Translations under genes and position numbers: made by a program | Notes under the pieces: model-generated | What the model was told of the DNA's origin: nothing | The model's input: only the letters and a program-made list of their open reading frames with translations | Databases searched by the model: none | Assembly: GCA_023101885.1 (NCBI GenBank) | Contig: JALPQD010000004.1 | Span: 13,475,688 to 13,539,687 of the forward strand | Source of the DNA: Typhlomys cinereus | Taxonomy: Eukaryota; Chordata; Mammalia; Rodentia; Platacanthomyidae | DNA length: 64,000 nt | Direction of reading: 5' to 3' | Part shown: positions 23,905 to 36,124 of the stretch, one piece after another | How the letters are laid out: each line of letters opens with the position of its first letter | Position numbering within the stretch: the stretch's first letter is position 1

Positions 23905-26600
23905 CTTATCTAAGACAGTTGGAGTGCAGGAATTTCTCTTGCTCCATACATTCATGTGTTTTTATTTGGATTCATATGTCTTATTGTTAACTATGACAAG
24001 TATGTCCTTATGCAGTGAGGATATTCTGAGAAGGAGGCCTTGCATATTGGCTCCAGTCAGTTTCTCAGTGTTTGATTGAGTTGGAGTCAGAGGTCTTAGA
24101 ATTATGTTTTATAGTGGGGACCTTTTCTTAAAGTGTGCCTTTATATAGTTTTAACTTGGGATTTTCTTTCCTAAAATATTGCCTATCTATACATGAGATT
24201 TTTGGACTGAAACAATTGTGCTAAGTATCTTCAGCTTCCTGGTTCCCATAGCACCCATTAAAGAACAATGCAATCTCACGGCAGCTGATGGTATCCGATC
24301 TGATGAATTCTCTGTTCCCTATAAATTATTCAGAAGCAATTTCAACTTAGCAGAAATGAATTTCCCTTTCCATGAGAAGGCGAGTTGTGGTCATTTTCAC
24401 CTTAAAATAACCTAATGATACTGAAGATCAAATACACGGATACAGAATATTTATCAAGAAATTTGTCCTTTGAAGGCTAAACTGACCTAAATTCATATCT
24501 TGTTGCCAGATTCAAATGCAACTTGATAACTGTCAGATGAAAGAACTGGGGGGGAGGGGAAATTAATATTAAGCTGATCTTGAGCTCTCTCAGTTTCTGA
24601 TGAAAAGTTTCAAATTGCAAATGTTCTTTCTGTGCTTTCAGAACACATTTTTCATAGCTAGACCAGGCACTCCATTTGCAAGCTTTTTACTTTAACATTT
24701 CTTGAGGACAAGTTCATGAAATTTATTCAGTACTGCAATCTCTTACAAAATAACCAGTGCATCTGACCACCCCACAAATTGGCAGAGTATACAGAGATGT
24801 GTGGAAGCCATAGATTGGTTTGCCCTGTCATTGTGTTTGGCCAAAGAAAACAAAAGATGGGAGACTCTCATTATGCAATATTTAGGACAAAGATGACTCA
24901 CTTTAAGTGGAAACATTATCTTAGTTCTGAAGCAAGAGTGCAGATCAGCAAACAAATATTCTTCATGTAAGCAGTGGCAGACATATCCCAAAGGGAAAAA
25001 TGCAAAGGACAATTGTATTTCATGAATAATTTACCTGAATTATCCATTTTTGAGCATCTCCCCAAGAATTTGTGAAGAATAGAGACAGGCATTTGACTGA
25101 TTGACTCTCCTTTTCCTGAAGTAGCAAATGTTTTGCTCAAGTAGGATAAGGCTATCCCAGGGGAAAAAAAATATTCCCTGGGGCCATAGAATATTCTGTT
25201 TACTCTTTGGTTGAAACCATTGAAGAAGAGTGAATAGTGGTTTAATAGTCTTCAAGCAAAAGTCATCATGTCTATAGGAAAATTTTGACAAAAAGTGTTG
25301 CGCTATTTGTGTTGGTCATGATGGTCTACTAGAAAGATATGTGCAAAAATAAAAAGAAGTCAGACAGTGTCCTTTCATAGTTTTGAGAATATACAAAGTA
25401 GAAAGTCACCATTAAATTGATTTTACTGCAAGATACCAGGTAATTGGATAGTCCTAATACTTTGTTTGATTAATGGAGTTACATGGATAGAAGAGTTAGT
25501 AAGCAGCCCAATACTTATTAAGGATGTGAGGAGTCTACATTTAGTTTGTTTCAGTAGGACAGCCACATCAAATATAAAGATGGCAGTGCATGAGGAACAT
25601 ATTGCTTTTCTTTGTTATCTCCTAATATCTTCTGTGACATCATTGTTGTCTGCAGCAGCACAACTTATCTTTGTACCTTTATTGTACCAGAAAGTCTTCC
25701 TCTTTGATCTCCAAAAATTAGGAGAGGGTTCAATACTTTTGAGATTTATCAAGATCACAAAGGTGACCACATTATTACTCTACACATAGAAAATAATACT
25801 GGAATCTTGAAGAAGGCCTGGTGGTCTTCCTTTATTCAAATCCAGAAAGAAAATTGTCCCATTATAGATGAAGTTACAAATCACCAAAGATAATAAGGAT
25901 CCTTTTACAACTGTTGGGTTTTTCAAATTTTTTCATCTTGCATGAAATAATCACTTTAGAGTTGTTTTACCTTCTTATTTTGAAGAACTGGACTATTCAG
26001 GAAGAGGAAGGCTGTACTTTTTGAAGAGCTGAAGGACTGCTGAAAATATGTGAAGATTCAATGCAGCATCAGTGGTGTCTGTGAGAACCAACAAGAATAT
26101 GGTAATTCTGACCTTGGCTCGAAACCTATACTTTGAGAAACATCAGCATGGAAAGTGATAGGATGGTAGGTTGTTTCCAAAACTATGTTAGCATCTCTAC
26201 AGTGTGCATTTGAAGTCCTCAGATTGTCCTTTCAGTGAGCCTTTCTGCTTTGTTGTGATATCATCTCCCTCATGTAGTGACGTCACCATGCTGGTGTTAA
26301 GTATCTACCCCTGCCAGGTTCCAAAGCAATCCCTCATTTAAATTTGATTTCCTTCTCTATCTTTCTTTGCTTGAATAGTGATACTCAAGCAACTGGTGAA
26401 TTCCCAATGCTTATTAGGAATCTAGTGAAGACAGTTCTGGTTTCCTCCTTGGGTCCTCAGTTTTACCCGTTTCCTTTGACTGAATCCTCCTTTGGGTCTT
26501 TATTATTATACCTTATGTATTGCCTGATTGGACTAGACTTTCGACAGTCCTCAGAAACACGCTTTGTATCCCTTCTTCCACTCTGTTTTTTTCCCAGTGC
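23905..26600. other. Non-coding DNA with unassigned ORFs
   Basis: Several frames are open on both strands at 24.74-25.8 kb, the longest 107 codons at 25466-25789 (+). A short stretch there (GVTWIEELV) faintly recalls the GTTW motif of cytosolic sulfotransferases, but nothing around it supports that family. No splice sites or A-tail are evident. I assign no gene. Confidence 0.35.
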
Positions 26601-27620
26601 TTTTATTTGTTTATTTGTTTATTTATTTATTATTTATTTATTTATTTATTTATTTTTCTGCTCATACAAACGTAATAGGTACCCCTTCATCCCTCCCTGG
26701 ACCTCCCTGCTCCCTCCCCCCTTTTCCCCTTCCTTCTCCCCTTCCTTCCTTTTCTCCCAGTAACCCCCTCCTCCCATCTCTGAAGCATCCTTTAGTGTGC
26801 ATGTCAAACTTTCCTGTGGGTCCTCCTCTCTGATGAGGTGTAAGGACTCAGTGGCATTTCCTAGAATTCTTTCTTGTGTTCCCCTTAAGTATAGGAACAT
26901 TATTGTGACTGTTAATCCCTTGCTTCTAAGGATCCTAGTGCCTTTAGTTCATGCTAGACTCTGAGGGGTCAACGATATGTTGGTCATTGCGCAGATCATG
27001 CAGAGTCCTATTATAATTGCTTTGGCCCTAACTTGTGTGGAATATCTTGCATATCATAGCTCCTCCCATCCTTGTGCTCTTACAATCTTACCGCCCCCTC
27101 TTCTGCAAATTTCCCTGAGCTTCAGGATGGGGAGAGATTGGGCAGACCTGATTCCAGGTGGTTGATACAGAGTCTCTGATGCTCTGAATTATGGTTTGTT
27201 GATTTTTTTTCAGTTTTGCTGCTCCTGCAATGCCCTTGGCTCCATCCTGATGGGTATTGGATGTCACCCCCTGGCCAGAGGTAAAAAGCTGTTAAAATAG
27301 AGTCTTATTATAAGAATAGATTCAGAGGTAGATGGAAGAAGAGTAGGAGACTGCAGTGAGGGGTGGGTCAGTCTCCCATTGCAAAATGGTTACCTTCTAT
27401 CTGCCAGATTATGCCCTCCCTTTCTGGTAAGATCATACCCCATCAGTTGCAAGTGACCAGGAAGGACAGTCTGTGAGCTTAACCAGATGTCTCATTACTT
27501 ACTTGCAGTCCTTGATGGTGGCCTATTATCTCTGCTGTAGCATGATCCCCTCTATCCTTGTTTCGGGCGGTGCCAGTATCTACAATTACCATTTCTTTTC
27601 AGTCTTTTTCTATTCTGTAG
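26600..27620 (-). mobile_element. 5'-truncated L1 3' end, reverse
   Basis: Begins with a reversed (AAAT)n-type tail (26598-26656), then terminus 'gctcatacaaacgtaatagg', a pyrimidine tract and the full reversed 3' UTR. Blocks are shared in order with the L1 at 30.8-31.74 kb ('ccccctggccagag', 'agtgaggggtgggtcag', 'ctgccagattatgccctccc', 'cttaaccagatgtc'). About 0.9 kb is therefore an inverted copy of that L1 end. The 139-codon frame starting at 26344 runs into the reversed L1 tail. Confidence 0.8.
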
Positions 27621-28548
27621 AGATAGCTTCTGAGAGTTGGGTGGGACCTCTCTCCCATTAATACAGTTCTATCCTAATCATTTGGTAGTTCTTAATACGT
27701 GGTTTGTGTATAACTGAATGAATGTGTGTGTGTGTGTGTGTTTTTTATGAACAGATCTTTAAATGTTGACATAGAGCCATGGCCTTATTCTTAAACTTTG
27801 GGAATTCCAGGTACTGGTAAATCTGGGAGGGAAGTCATTCCAGGAGACTAGTTTTCTACTTTATATCTTAAACACACACTTGATAAGGGGAATTTTGTTG
27901 TAAAGGAAAATGCAGAAGGAATAGAAGAAAATAGAAAAGACACAGGAAGTTTATTACCCTTCTAAAATATCCTTTTATGGAAGAAGAGCTTCTAGGATAC
28001 ATGGTCTCTAGACCACCCAATATACTCTCATCCCAGAACTCATTGGTTACATCCTTGCATGCTTGGGCTACTAAGGGAACTCACCCAGAACCAGAATCTG
28101 ATGTAACTAGGAGCACTTACAGTGAACAACTACGTGGACAACTACCTTTGTGTTTTTTTGAAGACTGTAAAATCTTTTTCTACATTTTATTTTGGAAGTT
28201 ATTTCTCATATATTGTCTACCATTGACAAGACTTGATTCAAACTACTGTGGACTGACAACTCTGAAAGCTAACTGTTAGCAAGCTACTCCACCTACTGGC
28301 TACCTCTTGAATTACAATCAAAGTTCTGATACTGTCCCTACAATGTTGAGCACATAAATACATTGAAGTGTTTCTTCTTTCTGAATAAATTGGAAATTTC
28401 TTTGACTTATTCTTTGAAGTAAGAAAATGAGAGTCTCAGGTTACGTTTTACTAGTTCATATTTTTGCAGCTTTGTATTTTTCTCAAGAGTCCAGCTTCTT
28501 AAATTGTAACTGAACTTGAACTTGGGCTTGTGAAAAAATGGCAACAAT

Positions 28549-28566
28549 AAAAGATCTCAGAGTATG
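28549..28566. repeat. L1 target-site duplication, left
   Basis: 'aaaagatctcagagtatg' is repeated exactly at 31805-31822, giving the precise boundaries of the L1 between them. Confidence 0.9.
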
Positions 28567-30739
28567 AACACAGACGCAAAGATTCTCAACAAAGTCTTAG
28601 CAAATCAGATTCAAAAACATATCAAAAAGATCATTCACAGGGACCAAGTAGGCTTCATCTCCGGCACACAAGGTTGGTTCAACATACGCAAATCAATAAA
28701 TGTAATTCATCATGTAAACCAGTCCAAAGACCAACACCACGTGATACTCTCGATAGATGCAGAAAAAGCCTTTGACAAGATCCAACAGCCTTTTATGATC
28801 AAAACGCTAGAGACAGTAGGAATGGAAGGAACCTTTATCAATATAATAAAAGCTGTATACAGCAAGCCCACAGCAAGGATTATGCTCAATGGGGAACAAT
28901 TGGAAGCATTCCCACTTCGATCAGGAACTAGACAAGGCTGTCCACTCTCACCACTTGTACTCAATATTGTACTTGAAGTCTTAGCTGAAGCCATAAGACA
29001 ATAAAGGGACATAAAAGGGATTCAAATCAGCAAGGAAGAAGTCAAGCTATCCCTATTTGCAGATGACATGATCTTATACCTGAGTGATCCCAAAAACTCC
29101 ACCAGGACGCTCCTGGAACTAATTGAGAAGTTCAGCAGGGTGGCAGGATACAAAATAAATGTGCAAAAATTAGAGGCCTTCCTATATGCCCAGAATGAAA
29201 GAAGTGAAAAAGCCTTGAGAGAAACAATCCCATTTACTGTAGCCCCTAAAAAAATGAAATACCTTGGTATAAACCTAACCAGGGAGGTAAAAGACCTTTA
29301 CAATGAAAACTTTAAAACCCTGAAAAAAGAAATTGCAGAAGACACCAGAAGGTGAAAAGACCTCCCATGTTCCTGGATTGGCAGAATCAACATTGTAAAA
29401 ATGACCATCCTACCAAAGGCAATATACAAATTCAATGCTATATCAATTAAAATCCCAAAACAATTCTTTAAAGAAGTTGACCAAATAATCTCAAAATTCA
29501 TGTGGAGGCACAAAAGACCCAGGATAGCAAAGACAATCCTGAGTAACAAAAACACTGCTGGAGGTATTACCATACCAAACCTTAGTCTATACTACAAATC
29601 CATAGTTATAAAAACAGCCTGGTACTGGCTCCAAAATAGACACACAGATCAATGGATAAGGGTTGAAGACCCAGATATAAGCCCACAAAAATACAGCCAT
29701 TTGATCTTTGACAAAGGGGCCCAAAGAATGCAATGGAAAAAGAACAGCATCTTCAACAAATGGTGCTGGCAAACTGGATCTCCACATGCAGAAGATTAAA
29801 GCTGGACCCATACTTGTCACCATGTACAAGACTTAAGTCCAAATGGATCAAGGACCTTGATATCAGGCCAGAGACTATAAAAACCATAGTTGAAAGGATA
29901 GGGAACTCCCTCAAGCTGATTGGGCTAGGCCAACATTTCCTAAACAGACATCCAATGGTACAGTCACTGCTACCAACTCTCAACAGTTGGGATCTTGTGA
30001 AATTAAAGAGCTTCTGTTCAGATAAAGAGATTGTAACGCGAGCTCAAAGGCAACCCACAGAATGGGAGAAAATCTTCACTAACCACATATCTGATAGAGC
30101 TCTATTGTCCAGAGTGCACAAAGAACTTAGAAAACTAAACACCAAGGAAACCAATGGCCCAATTAAAAAATGGGCCCTGGAACTTAAAAGAAACTTTACC
30201 AGGGATGAAATTAAAATGTCTAACAAATATCTTAAAAAATGCTCCACTTCTTTAGCCATAAGGGAAATGCAAATCAACACCTCCCTGAGATATCATCTCA
30301 CCCCGGTCAGGATGGCAAAAATCCACAATACAACAACAACAAGTGCTGGAGAGGATGTGGAGAGAGGGGAACTCTGCTACATTGCTGGTGGGAATGCAGG
30401 CTCATACAGCCACTCTGGCAAGCCGTCTGGAGATTCTTAAAGAAATTAAAGATTGAAATGCCATATGACCCTGCTATTCCACTTTTGGGAATAAGCCCCC
30501 ATGCAACAGAGGTTCGCCTCGATAGCACAAGCACGACCATGTTCATAGCAGCACTGTTTACAATAGCAAAGTCATGGAGTCAGCCCAAATGTCCAACAGT
30601 TGACGAGTGGATAAGGAAACTGTGGTACATCTATACAATGGAGTACTATTCAGCCATCAAAAATGATGAATTACTGGAATTTGCTGGGAAATGGATGAAA
30701 GTTAAGTGCCATATGTACTCCCTAATAGGTGCCTCCTAG
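28567..30739 (+). pseudogene. L1 ORF2 fragment (reverse transcriptase and C-terminus), decayed
   Basis: This codes for the second half of an L1 ORF2 protein, the enzyme that copies L1 RNA at nicked DNA. Seen in order: a reverse transcriptase segment with [23 protein letters not shown] and the catalytic FADD (29056-29067), then the long C-terminal segment, then the cysteine motif C-x3-C-x7-H-x4-C (30344-30397), and a terminal stop at 30737-30739. It is dead: in-frame stops at 29002-29004 and 29353-29355, one frame change near 29.76-29.80 kb and another near 30.33 kb. The endonuclease and N-terminal reverse transcriptase parts are missing. Decay appears neutral. Confidence 0.93.
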
Positions 30740-31804
30740 TACCAAACTCACCCAGCCCACATTGAGACACTCAAAGTAAATCTATGTAATACAGTAATTG
30801 CAAGGATTGTGAACAGGAGGGATGGGGTTGGAGGGCCACACCAGATACAAGGAGAGAGGGGACCATGTTACAGCAGAGAAAATTGGCCTCCAAAGAATGC
30901 AAGTAAGTAATGTGACACCTGGTTAAGTTCACAGACATTCGTTCCTGATCATGTACAACTGAGCGGGTATGATCTCACCAGAAGGGGAGGGCATATGGTC
31001 TGGCAGATGAAAGGTGATCATTTTGCAATTGGGTGACTGACCCCTCCCTCACCGAGGTTTCCTGCTTTTATTACATCTACCCTTGAATGTGCTATTATAA
31101 CAAGACTCCAGTTTAACAGGTTTTGTCTCTGACCAGGGGGTGACATACAGTGCCCATCAGGATGGAGTGAAGGGCATTGCAGGAGCAGCAAAACTGCAAA
31201 AGAAAATCAACAAACCACAATTCAGAACTTCAGAGACTCTATATCAACCACATAGAACTAAGCCAGCCTAATCTCTCCCCATCCTGAAGCTCAGGGACAT
31301 TTGCGGAAGAGGAGGCGGTAAGATTGTAAGAGCAAAAGGATGGGAGGAGCAATAATCTGAAGATTCTCCACACTAGTTAGGGCTGAAGCAATCATAATAG
31401 GACTTTGCATGCCCGGAGCAATGTCCAACACACTATTGACCTCACAAAGTCTAGCATCGGCTAAAGGCACCAAGATCCTTGGAGGCAAGGGATTGACAGC
31501 CACAGTAGTGTTCCTATGCTTAAGGGGAACACGAGAAAGGGTTCAGGGAAATGCCACTGGGTCCTTGTACGTCATCGGAGAGGAGGACCAAGAGGAGAGT
31601 CAGGCATACACAATAAAGGACTCTCTGGGAATTGGGGGAGAGGCACTGGGAGACGGAGAGGGAGGGAAGGGAAGCAGGGGGTTCAGGGGGAGGAGGAAGG
31701 GGGGAGGGAACTGGTCTACCTATTAATTTTGTATGAGCAGAAATAATAATAAAATATGTTAGAAAATTAAAAAAAAGAAAATACCAAAAAAAAAAAAAGA
31801 AAGA
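28567..31804 (+). mobile_element. 5'-truncated LINE-1 copy
   Basis: A 3.24-kb L1 bounded by a perfect 18-bp target duplication. It starts inside the reverse transcriptase part of ORF2 and holds the rest of ORF2, a roughly 1-kb 3' UTR, a G-rich purine tract (31630-31715) and an A-rich tail (31741-31804). The UTR is the reference for the partial L1 ends at 17.0, 17.6, 26.6, 45.3 and 63.8 kb. ORF1 and the endonuclease domain are absent because of 5' truncation, so it cannot move by itself. Confidence 0.95.
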
Positions 31805-31822
31805 AAAAGATCTCAGAGTATG
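31805..31822. repeat. L1 target-site duplication, right
   Basis: Exact repeat of 28549-28566, directly after the A-rich tail. Confidence 0.9.
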
Positions 31823-34376
31823 TGACCCAAGTTCATTCAAAGTCGAACGTGCAGCTTCTCCAGCAGTTTGAGCCCATGGTGCATCTGTGACGTCACCATC
31901 GCTTTAGTTCTTAACATCCAACCTGAACATGTGGCACTGCACAGGCATCATCCAGGGCAGCAAAGGCTTCCCGAAACATCCTAGGCTCAGGTTTCAGACT
32001 ACTGCACATTACCTGCTCTCATGGGATCATAATTACAGAAGACAAAAGACTACCAATAATTCCTACCGTTATTCAGGCAGTGTCAAGTTTCATTTTCAGT
32101 ATTGCATTAGAATGTGATCACGCAATTGCTTGTTTGAATTGCTGACTTGAGTTTCATTAAATAAAAAAAAAACAGATGAATTTGACTTGCTATTAGGAGA
32201 GAATTTCCAGCAATTTCTGAGGTGGATATAAACATACTTCTACAATTTTACACTTTGTATTTATACAAAGCAATGTTCTTATCATTGATGATTGTACAAC
32301 CAAGATATTGATAAATTCTGAAAAACATTGAAGATGCTCTACATCCTGAAGTATCAGATATTCATTCAATCAATACTTAATTATTTATGTGAAAATAAAT
32401 GAGCACATCCATCTTATTATTATGCAAATATGGTCTCACCTTTAGTTACTGGAGAAGTTAAATGTATAAAAAGGAATTGTTTTAAAATAAACGTCTTGAT
32501 TTATTTCTGATTAATTTTTGATTTTGTACTTGTTTTATACTATATATTTGTTGCATCATGTTTTTTTTCTGTATGACAAGGGATGCCCTTCTTTAGGGGT
32601 GTAATATTGTGCAGGTGTAATGACAACCAGAAATGCCTGACTTCTATAGGAGGAGCACAAGGATAGGGTGGGATGAAGCCCAGATGCCCCCCTGGAAGCC
32701 TGGTCACAGTGTGTTCAGGAAATTAGGAAAAAATTGGGAACATACGTCTTAGGCTGGAAGCTCAGCAGAATGGAAAGAAAAACCATGAACATTTTTAGAA
32801 AAGAAGAATGAATCTGAATCTGTCCTCACTTGTTGACTACAGGACCCACTGGATGTTTATTGATAATGGTGTCAAATGCAGAAAAAAGATGAACTTCAGT
32901 ATGGCATATGAAATTACATATAAGACTCTGTAATAATTACCTGGTAATTATTTAATCCACATAAAACACTTACCAGACATAATTTCCTATTTGTTACTTA
33001 TTTAATTGATATAAAGCACATAACTGAGTAAGTGTAATTTCCTATTTGGTGCTTATTTAATCCATGTTACACACTTAATAGGTAAACATAATCTCTTAGT
33101 AAACATTGATGGTCCTTTGTTTTTTTCACTCTACACTGTCTATGTGTGATTTTCAATTTCTACATCATTGCTCAACATAAACCTGACTGTAGGTGGGTAG
33201 GACAGATGAGAGAGAAGAATAGTGTCAGATGGCTCTTTCAAAACTTTTTACATTAAAAGAAGAGAAGGAAAATGAAAGGTTAATGACTTGAAACTGCCAC
33301 ATTCTATTCCCCAAATTTTGCTTTTCGTTCAAAATAAGATTTCATTGTGTTTCATGACATCCATTAAACTCCTCCAACATAGCAGCATAAATATCACAAC
33401 TTGAAACACAGACAAATATTTTGAGGAAAACACTGCCTTTTTCTCTAAATATATGTAAAGTCCAGTGTATGAGATAACTCCAAGTCCCACATCCACACCC
33501 ACAAACAGATTCATAAAAAGAACAAAAACTGGTTTGTTCTGCTACAAAACACAAAGAATGCCTCCTTATGCTTTTAACGGACTTGACTTCAGTTGTATTT
33601 TTCATAAAATATAATCTGTGCTACTGATGAGGTATATAAAATCAGCTTTTATGCTAGATGGCATACATCTATCAATGATTCGTCCTCTTTTATAGCCCCT
33701 TTTCCCCCATACCTGATTCAAACACCCTCTTCAGCACCCATGCTTCAACTAGCACTTTTCAGCCTTAAAAGCTATGACAAAAGGAGCCTTCCTGCATACC
33801 ATCATCTTCCTTGTCTGTCATGAAGTCCTTTGGCCTTGCCCGATTGATTTAAGAAACAGTTCTACTGACAGAAAAATGGAAAATCTGAAGCAGATAAATG
33901 TGTCTTTGAATCCCTCGCAAAGTGAGGAGAACAATACAGACTAATGAAACTAAAACCCAGCAAAAAATGAGCCTAATGCAGAGTTGCTTCTATGTGAAAA
34001 GGCTGAGAAATGAACAGAGACTTCAACAGACTTGTGAAGCTGAGAGACTATAGAGGGCGTGGTCCTGGAAAAGCAGACTTAAAGCCAGAATCTGAAGAAT
34101 ATCCCTGTAAGTAAGGGTCTCAGAGCAAAGGCTAACCCCCACAGCCACTGTTGGTCAGCTTCTAAACTTCCTAGTACTTGTAATAACAAAATTACAGAAA
34201 ATGCAAATGAAAGAAGAGGACTATGGGGAGTCTATATAAAGCAATCTCTGGAAATTCACTTTGGTAACTCTAATTAGCATGTTCGAAGAAATAAAAGGTA
34301 ACCTTGATAATTTCAGCATAAGCAGGAGACTATTAAATAGAATCATGTGGGAACTAGAAGCAAAGTATTGCATCAT
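31823..34376. other. Non-coding AT-rich DNA with one tandem repeat
   Basis: Contains the three-copy tandem at 32948-33104. Minus-strand frames of 61 and 87 codons at 33.33-33.61 kb overlap each other and show no domain. No gene or named repeat was recognised. Confidence 0.4.
32948..33104. repeat. Three-copy imperfect tandem repeat, 50-55 bp unit
   Basis: Units begin 'ttatttaat' at 32948, 32998 and 33053. Each contains an 'ataaa/ttac' plus 'aca(c/t)a/ctta' middle and, in units 1 and 2, 'taatttcctatttg' (unit 3 'taatctcttagta'). Too diverged and too few copies for a satellite or a CRISPR. Confidence 0.75.
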
Positions 34377-34745
34377 GAAGAAAAATAACAACAAATGTTG
34401 GGGGGGATGTGGAGAAAGGGGAACTATTGTTCACTGTTGCTGGGAGTATAAATCCCTGGAGACACTGTAGAGACCAGTGTGAGGCTCCTCAGAACACTGA
34501 AGATACAGAAGTACTTATATGACTACTGGGCATATACCCAAAAGACTCCATACCCTACCTCAGAGATACATTCCTGCTTATTGCTTATTTACAATACAAG
34601 CAAATGGAACCAGTCTATCAATAAATGAACACGTAGAGGTGGTACATGCTCACAAGGGGATTTCATTCAGCTATGAAGAAAAATGAAATCATGGAACTTT
34701 TAGTAAAATGGATAGAATGAAAGCATTTTAAGTGAGGCAACTCAG
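34377..34745 (+). repeat. Old L1 ORF2 3' remnant, left part
   Basis: 'gggggatgtggagaaagggg', 'ttgctgggagtataaa', 'ctactgggcatatacccaaa' and 'tttcattcagctatgaagaa' follow the end of L1 ORF2 in order, with frames destroyed. It is interrupted at 34746 by another repeat and resumes at 35187 with 'actcaaaaatactgtat'. Confidence 0.65.
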
Positions 34746-35180
34746 TATCCTAGTTAGGTAAATTAATTAGATAAGTTAATTTGACAGTTGCAGATTGAGC
34801 TTTGGGCATATTTGTGAAGAAATGATAGTTAAGGCAAGCCCTAAGCAAACTTTCAGGAGATTGTCTGATTGACGCAAGAAGGCCAGACTCATTCTGGGAC
34901 CATCGCCTGAAGAGATGAACAAAATGAAGAGAGCTGGTTCAGTAAGTTGGCATTCTTCAGCATAGTTGGACAGACTTGTAGTCTGGCAATTGAGGTTTGC
35001 CTGTAGCTCAGCAATGGATGTGGCATGGCTAATTCCCTCAGCTCCTGGTGTTCATATAAACTCTCCTGCTGAGCAGAATTCAGAACTATAACTGAACAAT
35101 TATAAGCCAAAATAAAGCCCCCTTGTTTTAATAAGCTTCTTTGTTTTGAATTTATCAGCAGCATGCAGGCAAAGAGTGAC
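34746..35180 (+). repeat. Interspersed repeat family B, copy 1, inserted in old L1
   Basis: In the opposite orientation this shares ordered blocks with 51.91-52.27 and 55.10-55.50 kb: 'ttggcattctt', 'agacttgtagtctggcaa', 'gtggcatggctaattccctc' and 'aaaataaagcccccttg'. A similar octamer flanks it (ending 'actcag' at 34745 and 'attcag' at 35186), which may be the target duplication. Near its 3' end is an AATAAA signal (35110-35116). Family name unknown to me. Confidence 0.6.
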
Positions 35181-35186
35181 ATTCAG

Positions 35187-35540
35187 ACTCAAAAATACTG
35201 TATATTCTTTCACATTTGTAAACTATAGCTTCCAACTTTTATACATGTGTGTCAATATCTGGGCGAGTATGTGTAGAGTCGAGAAAAATAGAAAATGACT
35301 ATTAGGGGAAGAAACAGATTCTCTGGAGGGTTTGTATGGCACATGATATGCAAGTGGAAGGGAGAATAATGGGGTTGAAAAGGCTTGAGTGGAGATGGGG
35401 GACAGGAAATGAGGGAAGGGAAGAACCGAGAGAAAGGGTCAACCCACACTAATGATGCACTAAAAAGCCATAAAGAAATCTGACACTTGGTACACTAACC
35501 AAAAAAAAAAATTAAAGAAGCAAGCAAACAAACTAATAAA
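35187..35540 (+). repeat. Old L1 3' UTR, right part
   Basis: Continues the L1 broken at 34745: 'actcaaaaatactgtatatt', a purine-rich tract (35340-35440), 'tggtacactaaccaaaaaaaa' and an A-rich tail ending near 35540. Confidence 0.6.
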
Positions 35541-36124
35541 AAAAATTTTGAACAGAGGTGGACTTCTCTCAGAAGGCGCAGGTTATTAAATAAACATTTC
35601 AGTGCTGAAGCAGGCTACTTCCCTATGTACTTTTGATTGGAGGCCCCAGAGGCTTCAAACAATGCCGAAAATTTTCCCGTCTGTTGCTTGGCCATCAGGA
35701 CTAGATGGTACAATTCTACTGCTGAAGACAGCATGTGTCTTGGTTAAAGGACATAGAGAAATCATGCTGAATCTGGTCCTGAGGCTTTCCCCTTGCTGGT
35801 AATCTCTATACTTCCAGAACATTCTGTTCAGGCTGCTGGGAAGAAATGTTGTCAAAAGTCTTATTCAGCTGTGGTCTCTATTTGCAACTATGCCAAGCAG
35901 CCAGGCAAGATTAGTCCACTAGTACAGTAGTGGTGAGTCTGCTATGGGGTATCCATCCATTTCTGATTATATTTGATGCTCATTTCAACAGGAAATAATA
36001 TCATATACCCATAGTTAAAAACCATAAATAGTGCTGCTATCCACTTTGGTCAGCAAAACTTCTTTTTACAGAGGGCAGCAATGACTGTAAAAACTCATTA
36101 CTGGTCAAAAGACAGAAAATAAAT
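35541..36124. other. Non-coding DNA, possibly an unnamed repeat
   Basis: Open on both strands between 35602 and 35855 (about 66 codons each) without recognisable domain. Nothing else seen. Confidence 0.35.

Noticed and set aside
25466..25789. 107-codon plus-strand frame with a faint sulfotransferase-like GTTW-type motif
   Set aside because: A single short motif with no PAPS-binding context, no flanking homology and no A-tail. I cannot support a pseudogene call.
32948..33104. Tandem units considered as a CRISPR array
   Set aside because: Only three imperfect AT-rich units without regular spacers, in a mammalian genome.
33329..33605. Minus-strand frames of 61 and 87 codons considered as the missing PH exon
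   Set aside because: No PH strand pattern or conserved helix Trp, and no phase-0 acceptor with a clear boundary.
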